From Vigna angularis (lineage: Eukaryota > Streptophyta > Magnoliopsida > Fabales > Fabaceae): DNA of 64,000 nucleotides. Below the pieces are notes generated by a model. That model was not told the DNA's origin, ran no database searches, and saw nothing but the letters and a program-made list of their open reading frames with translations. This document shows, one piece after another, positions 1 through 10,291 of this stretch. A program made the position numbers and the translations under genes. Numbering within the stretch: position 1 is the stretch's first letter; each line of letters opens with the position of its first letter. Location: the NCBI RefSeq assembly GCF_016808095.1, contig NC_068979.1, positions 16,212,501-16,276,500 on the forward strand. The letters are read 5' to 3'.

Positions 1-2
1 TT

Positions 3-2861
3 GGACAACCTCATTTTCTTCTCTATTGCAAAGAGGCACTTGTTTCAATAAATCATGAACTTGGTTCTCTACCAAAGGGGTTGCAAAAAATTTTAAATGA
101 ATTTGATGATGTATTTCCTAAAGAGGTACCAAGTGGATTACCACCTTTGAGAGGAATAGAACATCAAATAGATTTAGTACCTGGGGCCAGCCTTCCTAAT
201 AGGCCAGCCTATAGGACCAATCCCATGGAAACAAAAGAAATAGAGAAACAAGTCAATGAATTGTTGAATAAAGGGTGGATCCAAAAGAGTTTAAGTCCTT
301 GTGCTGTGCCTGTGTTGTTGGTTCCTAAGAAGGATGGATCTTGGAGGATGTGTACAGATTGTAGGGCCATCAACAATATAACTGTCAAATATAGGCACCC
401 CATTCCTAGATTAGATGACATGTTGGATGAATTACATGGAGCAAACATTTTTACCAAAATTGATCTCAAAAGCGGATATCATCAAATAAGAATTCAAGAG
501 GGAGATGAATGGAAAACTGCTTTTAAGACCAAGTTTGGTTTGTATGAATGGTTAGTCATGCCCTTTGGCTTGACCAATGCTCCAAGTACATTCATGAGGT
601 TAATGAACCATGTTCTTAGAGAATGCATAGGGAGATTTGTAGTGGTCTACTTTGATGATATCCTAATCTATAGTCAAAGCCTTCAAGAACATCTTAACCA
701 TGTCAGAAAAGTCTTGCTTCTTCTTAGAGAATATCATCTCTTTGCCAACTTTGACAAATGTACTTTTTGTCAAGAAAGTGTGATTTTCCTTGGATTCAAA
801 GTTGGAAAAGAAGGTGTACATGTTGATCCAGAGAAGATCAAGGCTATACAAGAATGGCCAACTCCCAAAAATGTAGGAGAGGTGAGAAGTTTTCATGGAT
901 TAGCAAGTTTTTATAGAAGATTTGTGAAAGACTTCTCCACCATAGCCGCTCCTTTAAATGAGCTAGTCAAGAAAGACAAACCTTTTCTTTGGGGTGATAA
1001 GCAAGAGTTGTCTTTTGAGACTTTGAAGCACAAGTTAACACATGCACCTATTCTAGTTTTGCCTGATTTTTCCAAAGCCTTTGAACTAGAATGTGATGCA
1101 TCTAGGGTAGGTATAGGAGTTGTTCTAATACAAGGAGGACACCCCATAGCTTATTTTAGTGAAAAACTTAGAGGGGCAACTTTGAACTATCCTACCTATG
1201 ACAAAGAATTGTATGCCCTCATTAGAGCTTTAAAAACTTGGGAGCATTACTTGGTAACTAGAGAATTCATAATACATACTGATCATGAATCTCTCAAGTA
1301 TATTAAAGGGCAAGCAAAGCTAAACAAAAGGCATGCAAAGTGGGTGGAATATCTTGAGCAATTTCCCTATGTCATCAAACACAAAAAGGGGAGTACTAAT
1401 GTTGTTGCGGATGCTTTATCTAGAAGACATGCATTGTTAATAACCCTAGGATCTCAAATATTAGGATTTGATGACATAAAAGATTTATATGAAAATGATG
1501 AAACATTTGCATCTACTTATTCATCATGTCTTAAGAAGCCTTTTGATAGATTCTATCTTTCTGAGGGGTATCTTTTTAATAAAGGAAAACTTTGTATACC
1601 CCAAGGATCCATTAGAAAACTTCTTATCAAAGAGAGTCATGGAGGAGGTCTCATGGGTCATCATGGAGTTGATAAAACTCTAAATATTTTGAAAAGTAAA
1701 TTTTATTGGCCACACATGAGAATAGATGTTCAAAGGCATTGTTCTAAATGTATAGCTTGTTTACAAGCTAAGTCCAAAATTATGCCTCATGGACTCTATA
1801 CACCTCTTCCTATAGCTAATACCCCTTGGGAGGACATAAGCATGGACTTTGTCTTAGGATTGCCAAGAACTCAAAGGGGGTATGATTCTATATTTGTGGT
1901 AGTAGATCGTTTTAGTAAAATGGCTCATTTTATACCCTGCCACAAAGTAGATGATGCTAGCTATATCTCTAGACTCTTCTTTAAAGAAATAGTGAGATTG
2001 CATGGCTTACCCAAAACTATAGTGTCTGATAGAGATGTGAAGTTCCTAAGCCATTTTTGGAAAACTTTATGGGAAAAGCTTGGAACTAAACTTCTATTTT
2101 CTACTACATGTCACCCACAAACTGATGGGCAAACTGAAGTAGTAAATAGATCTTTATCTACATTATTACGGGTAATATTAAGAGGTAATAACAAATCTTG
2201 GGATGAACATCTACCTCATATTGAATTTGCTTATAATAGAGTAGTCCACAAGACTACTAATCTTTCTCCTTTTGAGGTTGTTTATGGTTTTCACCCTATC
2301 ACACCTCTTGATTTACTACCTCTTCCAGAATCATCTTCTTTTCTTCATAAAGAAGGTTCTTCTAAAGCGGAGTTCATCAAGAAGTTACATGAGAAAGTCA
2401 AAATCCAAATTGAAAAAAAAACTCAAAAATATGCAAAATACAACAACAAAGGGAGAAAGAAAATAGTTTTTGAAAAAGGAGACCTAGTTTGGCTTCATTT
2501 GAGAAAGGAAAGATTTCCCTCTCAAAGGAAGTCCAAACTTAGTCCAAGAGGAGATGGTCCATTCAAGGTGGTCAAAAGGATAAATGATAATGCATACATC
2601 TTAGATCTCCCTGAAAGTTATGGTGTCAGTCATACTTTTAACATCTGCGACTTAATTCCTTTCACAGGGAATGATCAACAGGTTGAAGCAGATCTGAGGA
2701 CAGATCCTTTTCAAGAGGGAGGGTCTGATGGAAGACCATCTAAGACACACATTGGACCTCTTACTAGAGCCATGGCAAAGAGGATTCAAGAGGAAGAAGG
2801 ATCACCTACCATTTTGCTTCTATGGAAGGTAATTTACATTAATCCTTCTTCCCATAATTAA
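3..2861 (+). CDS. CRM-type Ty3/gypsy pol, 3' part (RT-RNase H-integrase)
   Basis: The frame is open from the left window edge to a TAA at 2859-2861, so gag, protease and the true start lie upstream. Codons from 81 onward give about 926 residues. Reverse transcriptase carries YFDDILIYS near residue 190. RNase H has LECDAS near 337 and HTDHESLKY near 398. The integrase zinc finger (H-H-C-C) spans about 517-565, followed by the catalytic core with MDFV near 588, SDRD near 650 and QTDGQTE near 682. The C-terminus ends in a [12 protein letters not shown] motif and no classical chromodomain is obvious. The RT sequence and this tail resemble the centromeric CRM chromovirus clade (family knowledge, not tested here). 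No frameshift or stop interrupts the visible part, so this copy is young. It belongs to an element inserted in ATH-1. Confidence 0.9.
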   Translation, partial: GQPHFLLYCKEALVSINHELGSLPKGLQKILNEFDDVFPKEVPSGLPPLRGIEHQIDLVPGASLPNRPAYRTNPMETKEIEKQVNELLNKGWIQKSLSPCAVPVLLVPKKDGSWRMCTDCRAINNITVKYRHPIPRLDDMLDELHGANIFTKIDLKSGYHQIRIQEGDEWKTAFKTKFGLYEWLVMPFGLTNAPSTFMRLMNHVLRECIGRFVVVYFDDILIYSQSLQEHLNHVRKVLLLLREYHLFANFDKCTFCQESVIFLGFKVGKEGVHVDPEKIKAIQEWPTPKNVGEVRSFHGLASFYRRFVKDFSTIAAPLNELVKKDKPFLWGDKQELSFETLKHKLTHAPILVLPDFSKAFELECDASRVGIGVVLIQGGHPIAYFSEKLRGATLNYPTYDKELYALIRALKTWEHYLVTREFIIHTDHESLKYIKGQAKLNKRHAKWVEYLEQFPYVIKHKKGSTNVVADALSRRHALLITLGSQILGFDDIKDLYENDETFASTYSSCLKKPFDRFYLSEGYLFNKGKLCIPQGSIRKLLIKESHGGGLMGHHGVDKTLNILKSKFYWPHMRIDVQRHCSKCIACLQAKSKIMPHGLYTPLPIANTPWEDISMDFVLGLPRTQRGYDSIFVVVDRFSKMAHFIPCHKVDDASYISRLFFKEIVRLHGLPKTIVSDRDVKFLSHFWKTLWEKLGTKLLFSTTCHPQTDGQTEVVNRSLSTLLRVILRGNNKSWDEHLPHIEFAYNRVVHKTTNLSPFEVVYGFHPITPLDLLPLPESSSFLHKEGSSKAEFIKKLHEKVKIQIEKKTQKYAKYNNKGRKKIVFEKGDLVWLHLRKERFPSQRKSKLSPRGDGPFKVVKRINDNAYILDLPESYGVSHTFNICDLIPFTGNDQQVEADLRTDPFQEGGSDGRPSKTHIGPLTRAMAKRIQEEEGSPTILLLWKVIYINPSSHN

Positions 2862-2912
2862 AAGCACATTTTTTCTTTGCTTTGTAGGATTAATAAAATT
2901 GGAGGGAGCAAC
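2862..2912 (+). other. CRM post-pol spacer with candidate polypurine tract
   Basis: A short spacer between the pol stop and the proposed LTR start. It ends in a purine-rich run (GGAGGGAG at 2901-2908) that fits a polypurine tract. A GT...AG pair (GTAATT at about 2829, TTTGTAG at 2882-2888) could be an intron across the pol end, but splicing there would soon reach another stop. Confidence 0.45.
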
Positions 2913-3474
2913 TGCCAACATAGCATTTGAGCACATGAAAAGAGAGACTTGGAGGGAGAAGCTTGCTGCCAAAGCTATCAAAAAGCTCATAACCTAGCTA
3001 GCCCAGCTTTCACGTGTGCTGCTGAGTTGGAATAAGAATTCAGAATTGGTGTTGTTTCAGGTGTGCTGCTGAGTTGGAATGAGGCATGTTTGGAGCTGAA
3101 GCAAATTGGCGCCTTTTTCATTTGCTTTTGGATTGAATTTCATTTTAGATTTGAGGCTCTTATCTTCCTATAAATAGGAGATCTCTTACTTTTGTAGACA
3201 CTTTTGAGCTTAGTCTAATTGCTGTAGAAATGAAATTCCAGCTTATCTTTGCTCTTGAGTCAACCCAATTCTTCACTTTCTTTCTCCTTACCTCTAGCTT
3301 CCTTCCAAAGTAGAAGGCCCTCTAAGCTGAGAGGTTCTAACCCACTCCATTCCTCACTGAAACCATACCATTCTCTGCATCTATTTCAGAATTCCGCTGC
3401 CTTCATTGCTAACTGGAACACTTGCTGTTTGGTTTTCTGGTTCAATGCGTCTCACCCATAGCAAGCTTCCATCA
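2913..3474 (+). repeat. CRM element 3' LTR
   Basis: A proposed LTR of about 562 bp starting TGCCAACA and ending CCATCA. The right end is firm: from 3475 the sequence matches the 3' untranslated part of the Athila family, also seen near 37917 and 41946. The expected target duplication is TTTGG (3475-3479), but the left copy lies outside the window. The left end is inferred from the purine tract. A TATA box lies inside. Confidence 0.65.
3169..3176 (+). promoter_or_regulatory. TATA box in the CRM LTR
   Basis: TATAAATA lies about 256 bp into the proposed LTR, in a suitable context for the U3 promoter of a plant LTR retrotransposon. Confidence 0.55.
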
Positions 3475-4117
3475 TTTGGGGTTGTTGGAAAATAAAACGG
3501 GAAATTGAAAGCATTGAGCTAAGAGCTAAGAATTAAGTATGTGAAAAGAGAAAGAAAAGAAAAGAAAAGAAAAAGCAAAGCTCAATGCAAAGGAAAGTTG
3601 GGAAAAGTAAGAATGATTGTGTTTATATGATTCTCTTAACTCAAGGGTTTTGTGATCTAGAAAAACCAATTTTCTTGTTAGCCCAGCCACATTATAAGCC
3701 ATAGAAAAAGTCCTTGTGATGATGCATGCTTGTGAATTTATTTGATCGTGGTTAAATGAAAGGCAAAGTCAATTCATGTGACACTGTGATAGTAGAGTGA
3801 ATGAGTGATTACCTCTTATACACTTGTGTTTGAGTGAAACACTTTACCTAGTGAGGAAATATTCCATGAGCACATGAACATCCATGCTTAGTTGATTGAT
3901 CATTCATGAAAAATAGCATTTGCTGGATATTAAGTGATTTTGTGAACACCCAAAGCATGTGCACATCTTGATTGAAATCTTTGTCATAAGGTTAATTGAA
4001 GTTTTTACTTATCTTGAAAAAAGGATTTTTGAATGAGTGAACCATTGTACAGATTGGTAGAAGATTGAGTTACATTTTGTTTGCTTGAGGACAAGCAAAG
4101 TTCTAAGTTTGGGGTTG
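3475..4117 (+). mobile_element. ATH-1 internal 3' untranslated part
   Basis: Non-coding and closely similar to 37917-38569 and 41946-42604 and to the reverse complements of 8106-8760 and 31017-31680. It ends with the TTTGGGGTTG run that precedes the LTR in every copy and probably serves as polypurine tract. The 5' part of ATH-1 is outside the window, separated by the CRM insertion at 3474/3475. Confidence 0.8.
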
Positions 4118-5402
4118 TGATAACAGTTGAAAAATTGTTATTTTCATGCTTAAATTTGATACTAAATGCAACCTTTAACACTTAGAAACTAGCTTGAAAT
4201 CATGCTTTTGGTTATATTTTTAGAAATAAGAGAGCTGGACATGTTTATGCCTGATTTCAGTGTTTTATGCAGGTTTTAAGGTGAATTTGGTGAAAGAAGT
4301 GAAGAAGGATAGGAATGGAATCAGAAAAGACATTAAAAAGTGCAAAAGAAGAAGCCGCAACCAACGCTCAGTGGCAGTTTACCGTTGAGCGGCACTCAGA
4401 AACCTACGTTGGTTCCGCTGAGGGGTGAAAAGGCCGCTGAGGGAAAGAAACGAACTTGCGCACTTACCGCTGAGCGGTACTATTTTGGGCTTGACCTAAT
4501 TTTCTGTAATTTTACGAATAGTATATAAGCTTTAGGGTTTCCTAGGGTTTGGATCTTTGGCTGGGACGAAGCAAACACTCTCTTTTCCACCCCTTTGAAG
4601 GAAGATCTTGGATGCTCAGGCTACCTCTCTACCTTTCTAGGGTTTTATCTTTCATTCTTTCATTATTGTTCATCTAGATTCACCATGAATATGGTGAACT
4701 AAACCTTGTATTGTTGTCGGGGGATCAATGTAATCTTGTGAAACTCTCATATATGGAATTTGTGTTTAAACATCTTATTTGAGATACATGCTTTCTTTCA
4801 TCAGTAGTTAGGGTTTTTCCTCTTTGCTCAAAGCATGCATTGTTTAACTCATTCGATGTCATGATCATTGATTTTGTCGATATGGGAACGTACGGGGAAG
4901 TCTACATCCGGGGAATTTCTCCCAATAGCATATTGGTTGCCTTTAAGCTCCTGCACTTCAGAACTAATTACTAGGAATGCTAGGAATTGTATGAACTCGT
5001 AATTAAGGATAGGCCTTCTCGACAAGGTGATTTAGAGAGTGGCATTAACATTGATGAAAAGATTGATGAATTCCTAAAGTATATGAGAGTGGATAAGATG
5101 AAATTGATAACCCCAACAACATACTCATCCATATCATTCATTACGTATTTGTTTTACTCTTTTTGCCATTGATCAAATTCATGCATACATGTTTAATTAT
5201 TGTCTTTTGCATTAAAAACCTACAATCAATCGTTCACAAGTCTTAAATAATCAACAAATCAGATAACTAACTAGGCCGTGAGTCCTTTGGGAAAACGATA
5301 CTTGGTCTTACCTAGTTTTATTACTTGATACGATTCGGTCACACTTGCCGATTGTTAAACAAGTTTGTGGCGCCGTTTTCGGTGTTCATAAATTTGGCAT
5401 CA
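4118..5402 (+). repeat. ATH-1 3' LTR
   Basis: About 1285 bp, beginning TGATAACAG and ending GGCATCA. It holds the family's terminal hairpin (4120-4141), a degenerate array of CCGCTGAGCGG palindromes, a TATA box at 4522, two TAGGGTTT telo-box-like motifs downstream of it, and a hairpin around 4678-4699. The last 60 bp differ from the other copies (GGCGCCGTTTTC replaces a stretch near 5370). The right end abuts a minus-strand pol gene, so this is the true insertion edge. The expected target duplication is ATGAT (5403-5407). Confidence 0.85.
4362..4529 (+). promoter_or_regulatory. ATH-1 LTR promoter: palindrome array plus TATA box
   Basis: Several exact or decayed copies of the 11-bp palindrome CCGCTGAGCGG lie between 4362 and 4475. 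About 47 bp downstream is TATATAAG (4522-4529). The layout matches an upstream activating array plus core promoter. No transcript data are available. Confidence 0.5.
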
Positions 5403-6109
5403 ATGATCCCAGCTTGCAAAAGCTTGGTCACCTCCTTCTTGATGACGTTCATGATCACGGGGTTTTGCCTTCTTTTTGGCTGTCTGACTGGCTTTGCCCC
5501 ATCTTCCAAAAGAATTATATGCATGCATGTGGATGGGCTAATACCAGGTATGTCAGCCAAACTCCAACCAATGGCCTTCTTGTGCTTCCTCAGCACACCA
5601 AGAAACTTCTCCTCTTGAACAGAATCAAGGGAGGTAGAAATGATCACCGGGTTCGTCTCATCATCCTCCAAGTACACGTACTTGAGGTTATCTGGGAGCT
5701 GTTTCAACTCAAGAGTGGGTGCCTGCAAGTTAGATTCAAGTGTACTTCCTGCAACGTGGTTAATGCATTCTGACTCTAAAGAGTGTATAGGTAAAGGCAG
5801 AACACTCATCTCATCACAATCCAAATCAATGTCCATCACAGATATGTCAACAACATCATCAATATCATGCATAGCATCAATATCCTGGACATCACAATCC
5901 TCATCAAAATCCACAACACTATCAACATCATTCTCAAATCCTGATTCGGATCCAGATTCAATGCATGAATGCAAAGAAGATAGAAAAGAATGCTTCTTCT
6001 CATGCACAAAACGAAAGTCGTCAACAACAAATTCATCAATAATGCCATCCAATGCATCGATCCTAAACAAAGAATGGTCCTCAGCTGGAAATTTCATTGT
6101 GTAACATCC
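5403..6109 (-). pseudogene. Athila-like protease/RT fragment (left piece)
   Basis: A minus-strand coding fragment of the oldest element here. It runs from KFPAEDH, just after the protease domain, through an acidic linker to the start of reverse transcriptase (KAIGWSLADIPGISPSTC, then VIKKEVTKLLQAGIID). ATH-1 then breaks the RT domain. The same gene continues upstream at 15144-15250: removing the TEK-1 solo LTR and one copy of its CATTG duplication restores the frame exactly (DAM joined to KFPAEDH). The counterpart in ATH-6 is near its residues 740-850. The rest of RT lies beyond the left window edge, on the far side of ATH-1. Confidence 0.8.
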
Positions 6110-6803
6110 CATAAAATACAGTAATAAACCATATAAAATAGAATATTCACATATATTAATATATCAATTCAGTTTTACAACTAACGAAGTAAAACACGCT
6201 ATTGGCCGAACGACCTTAAATGCACTAATACCAAAAACGCGTTCGCTCCAAGCAAAAGTAATAACTGAACGGCTTACAAAGTATAAAATGTGGAACGATC
6301 AAAGAAACAAAAAGGAGGGTCGTCCTAATACATCAAACTAATAAGTAAACTGGCCGTCAACCGAATTCATCACTGTTCGGCCTTCACTTCAACATCTACG
6401 AGGTTTGCTTCCTCCAAATTTTCTTCTTCCAGCGTTTCTTCAAGCAAAACCTCCCCATCTGCTCACATCCACACGGATGATCATTGCACAGACAGGACGG
6501 ACGTACAAGTACGATAGACAACACAAGGAAAAACGAAGGGTAAGCTTATTGAATTTAATTCAAGTAATATCATGCATTTCATAACACATCAAACATATCA
6601 ATTATTCCACAACATATAATTCAATCAAACCCTTAACTCAATCAATTCCTGATACTAGATTGACTGTCCGGACCGTATGAATTCTGTGTAGCTACGACGC
6701 TCGTGCACTCAGTGGTATAAAAACTGGAATGTTACATCAGCTACTCCCTAAGGTTAGTCCGTTCCGTCCAAGTTACAGTTATGGACTAAGACCTCCTGCC
6801 GTT
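6110..6803 (-). repeat. TEK-1 solo LTR, left piece
   Basis: Starts TGTAACATCCC (the LTR sense strand is minus, so this is its 3' end). It carries the CGAACG/CGTTCG motifs of this family. It is preceded by CATTG (6105-6109), repeated right after the other piece at 15144-15148, so the LTR stands alone as a solo LTR with a 5-bp duplication. ATH-2 interrupts it at 6803/6804. Confidence 0.85.
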
Positions 6804-8105
6804 TGATGGACAAATTTATGAACACCAAAATGTGATGTCACAAACTTGTTTTACAATCGGCAAGTATGACCGAATCGTTTCAAGTAATAACTCGGTAAGA
6901 CCAAGTATCGTTCTCCCAAAGGACTCACGGCCTAGTTTAGTTATGTGATTCGTTGATTAGCTAAGACTTAAGAACGAAATAATTGGATTTTATATGCAAA
7001 AGACGAAAATAAACATGTATGCATGAGGGTGATCAATGGCTAAAGCAAAATACAAACACTTTCAATGGAATAAATGAATGAGTATGTTGTTGGGGGTCAA
7101 TTTCATCTTATCCACTCTCATATATTTTAGGAATTCAACATTCAATTCATCATTGTTAATGCCACTCTCTAAATTACCTTTCAAACAAGGCTTCTCCCTA
7201 ATTACGAGTTCATACGATTCCTAGCATCCCTAATAATTAGTTTATTTAGCACAGGAGCTTAAGGCAACCAATATACCTATTGGGAGAAATTCCCCAGATC
7301 TAGACTTCCCCGTACGTTTCCGTATCGACAAAACCAATAATCATGCATTGAATGAGTTAAACAAAACAAGCTTTGAGCAAAGAGGAAAAACCCTAACTAA
7401 TGATGAAAGAAAGCATAAGTCTTAGATTAAGATGCAAGCACAAATTCCATATATGAGAGCTTCAAAAGATTACATTGATTCCCCAACAAACATACAAGGT
7501 TTAGTTCACCATATTCATGGTGAAGCTAGATGAACAATAATGAAAGAATGAAAGATAAAACCCTAGAAAGGTGAAGAGGTAGCCTGAGCATCCAAGATCC
7601 TCCTTCAAAGGGGTGGAAGAGAGAGTGTTTGCTTCGTTCCAGCCAAAGATACTAACCCTAGGAAACCCTAAAGCTTATATATTATTCGTAAATTACATAA
7701 AATTAGGCCCAAGCCCAAAAATAGTGCCGCTCAGCGGTAAACTATCGCTCAGCGGTAAGTGCGTCAGCTCGGTTCTTCCCCTCAACGGCCATTTTGCCCC
7801 TCAGCGGTCCTCCCGTGAGCTCCTGAGTGCCGCTCAGCGGTAAACTGCCGCTGAGCGGTACTTGCAGCTTCTCCTTTTTGCACTTTTTGGTGTCTTTTCT
7901 GATTTCATCTCTCTCCTTCTTCACTTCTTTCACTAAATTCACCCTAAAACCTGCACAAAAACTCTGAAATCAAGCATAAACCTGTCCAGCTCTCTTATTT
8001 ATGAAAATATGAGTAAAAACATGATTTCAAGCTAGTTTCTAAGTATAAAGGTTGCTTTTAGTATCAATTTTAAGCATGAAAATAACAGTTTTTCAACTGT
8101 TATCA
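6804..8105 (-). repeat. ATH-2 3' LTR
   Basis: 1302 bp; on the plus strand it reads TGATGGAC...TTATCA. It contains the palindrome array (about 7720-7865) and the reverse TATATAAG near 7672-7680. A TTCACCAT/ATGGTGAA hairpin lies at 7505-7524 and the terminal GAAA-loop hairpin at 8082-8103. Confidence 0.92.
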
Positions 8106-9383
8106 CAACCCCAAACTTAGAACTTTTCTTGTCCTCAAGCAAACAAGATGTAACTCAATCTTCCACCAATTCATATGATGGTTCATTGATTCAAAAATCT
8201 TCTTTTTAAGATAAGTAGCAACTTCACTCAAACTTATGACCAAGAGTTAAATCAAGATGTGCACATGCTTTAGTGTTCACAAAGTCATTTAAATTCCAAC
8301 AAATGCTATTTTTCATGAATGATCAATCAATTAAGCATGGATGTTCATGTGCTTATGGAATATTTCCTCACTAGGTAAAGTGTTTCACTCAACACAAAAG
8401 TGTATAAGAGGTAATCACTCGTTCACTCTACTATCACAATGTCACATGAATCAACTTTGCCTTTCATTTTACCACAATCAAAAACATTCACAAGCATGCA
8501 TCATCACAAGGACTTTTTAATGGCTTAAAATGTGGCTGGGCTAAGAAGAAAATTGGTTTTTCCGGATCACAAAATCCTTGAGTTAAGAGAATCATAACAA
8601 CACAATTATTCTTATTTTTCCCAACTTTTGTTTGCATTGAGCTTTGCCTTTCTTTTCTTTTCTTTCTCTTTATCTTTTCACATTCTTATTTCTTAGCTTC
8701 TTAGCTCAATGCTTTTCCCTTTTTCTTTTTCATGCTTTCCCAACAACCCCAAACTTGAACATTTAACAATACCACACAAGATTTTCTACTTAACTCAAGG
8801 TAAAGCTTTTCAAGGGTTTTCAATTTATGTTCAAGGCTAAGGGTTCAAAGGATAGAACACAAAGCGTTCTCTTTTACTGGGCTACTTTATGAATTTGGCC
8901 AATAAAAAGGGTTCCAACAAACGGCCTTGATCATATGATGCAAAACAAGCAATTGATTCAATCATAGAAAACCTGGGCAAAGTCATTCATGCTTTCAAAG
9001 CAATAGCATTCAATCAATAACAACTCTGGAGCTCAAAACCTCACATATAAGCTCATTCACATTTGACATACACATCCTGCTTAATATCACAATCACAATC
9101 ATAATACCTTGCATTTGTTCACAAAGCTTGTGAATCACCTGTATAAGCATTTTATGTGCACATCTATCTCAACATCAATCAATCAATAATCATCATCAAG
9201 CATTACTTATCACATAATCACAGTCAATAGCAAACCATCATAACAAACCAAGTTTCCAATTGAGTACATCAACCTTATTCTAAAACAAAAGTGAATAAGA
9301 ACAGAACACTAAACCAAACAAAAGCATAAGTTCTGCTCTAATTATGATAGCATTCATCAGTAAATGCTATCTCAATCTCCTCA
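8106..9383 (-). other. ATH-2 3' untranslated part
   Basis: No coding region seen. It matches the sense-strand stretches 37289-38569, 41324-42604 and (reversed) 31017-32297 along its whole length, so it is a conserved untranslated part of the family rather than random spacer. Confidence 0.75.
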
Positions 9384-9461
9384 TCAATCTGAGCTATCAT
9401 CTGTATCCTCCTCTTCTTGGATCTTATAGTCTTGATTCTTTTTGCCCGATGAGGAGGCCAT
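9384..9461 (-). CDS. 25-codon remnant of the env-position ORF
   Basis: An ATG-to-TGA frame of 25 codons. It begins MASSSGK, like the 411-residue env-position protein of ATH-4, and ends in the same type of acidic tail (DTDDSSD). The middle (nearly 390 residues) is deleted while the frame is kept. The same remnant is open in the plus-strand copy at 37211-37288. A GCAGGG acceptor-like site lies just before the ATG. Whether it is translated is unknown. Confidence 0.45.
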   Translation of the reverse strand: MASSSGKKNQDYKIQEEEDTDDSSD

Positions 9462-9958
9462 CCCTGCATCAAACATAATTCACAAAACCAAAAGATACAT
9501 TGTTAAGCATTAGTAAACCACAATGAAGAAATCAGCCCCTTCAAAGATGCTCTCTCCCAACCCCAAACTTAGATGGAAAACTAGTGATAAAGTGAGTGAA
9601 AGGGAGATTTTCTCAAGAGGGAAGAGGGAAAAGATGTGGAGAACCTTTGAAAAGGTATGTAGGAGTGTGTGTGAAAAGAAGATTCTGAAAAGAAAACTAA
9701 AATGCAGCTTGGGGTATAAAAATACCCTAATGGGCTCGGGTTCCGCTAAGGGGAAACTAAACCCACTCTGCGATAGTACCGCTCAGCGGTAACTTGCCGC
9801 TCAGCGGAACGTTCGTGAAGTTCTCTTCTCCTTCTTTTCTTAACCTACGTGCCTCCTAAACATGCCCCTCACTGGTTCCCTGCAATTCAATTCTCAGGTT
9901 ACTTATGCACAACCCTATTATACTACTACAATGAAACAAACAAAAACAATCAATCAAC
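9462..9958 (-). promoter_or_regulatory. ATH-2 internal promoter-like region
   Basis: In sense order it has two CCGCTGAGCGG palindromes (about 9778-9808), a TATTTTTATACCCC TATA-like sequence (about 9712-9726), a pyrimidine-rich leader, then the remnant ORF. The palindrome-then-TATA order copies the LTR promoter, which suggests a separate promoter for the env-position ORF. Inference only. Confidence 0.35.
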
Positions 9959-10291
9959 TGGGTTGCCTCCCAAGTAGCGCTTGTTTAACGTCACGAGCCT
10001 GACCCAAAATCCACCAACACCCATCAGTAGGTGTTACAATACTTACCAACACCCATCAGTAGGTGCAAAATTTTCTCACCAACACCCATCAGTAGGTGTT
10101 ACACACTTAGCATCCTTCAATAGATGCTATATCCAACTAGCATCCTTCAGTAGATGCTATGTCCAACAAAATATTTACAAAATAATGTCCACAAATTAAA
10201 AGTTACAAAAACAAAAATAAAATCAAAAGTTTTTAAATCATCGGGTTGCCTCCCAGCAAGCGCTCTTTTAACGTCATTAGCTTGACCCAGT
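9959..10291 (-). repeat. ATH-2 hairpin array between two 48-bp direct repeats
   Basis: Five short inverted repeats lie at 10016-10035, 10048-10067, 10081-10100, 10108-10129 and 10138-10159. In sense order they use stem AGCATC/GATGCT twice, then ACACC/GGTGT three times, all around a UACUGA loop (UAUUGA in one copy). The array is bracketed by two copies of a 48-bp repeat ending in CTGGGAGGCAACCCAG-like sequence (about 9959-10006 and 10243-10291). Confidence 0.85.

Noticed and set aside
5339..5402. C-terminal 20-odd residues of the protease-RT frame reading into ATH-1.
   Set aside because: These codons are the reverse strand of the ATH-1 LTR, so they are not part of the ancient gene.
10016..10159. 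CRISPR-like array (short repeats with spacers).
   Set aside because: Units are imperfect hairpins with short uneven spacing inside a plant retrotransposon; no cas genes.
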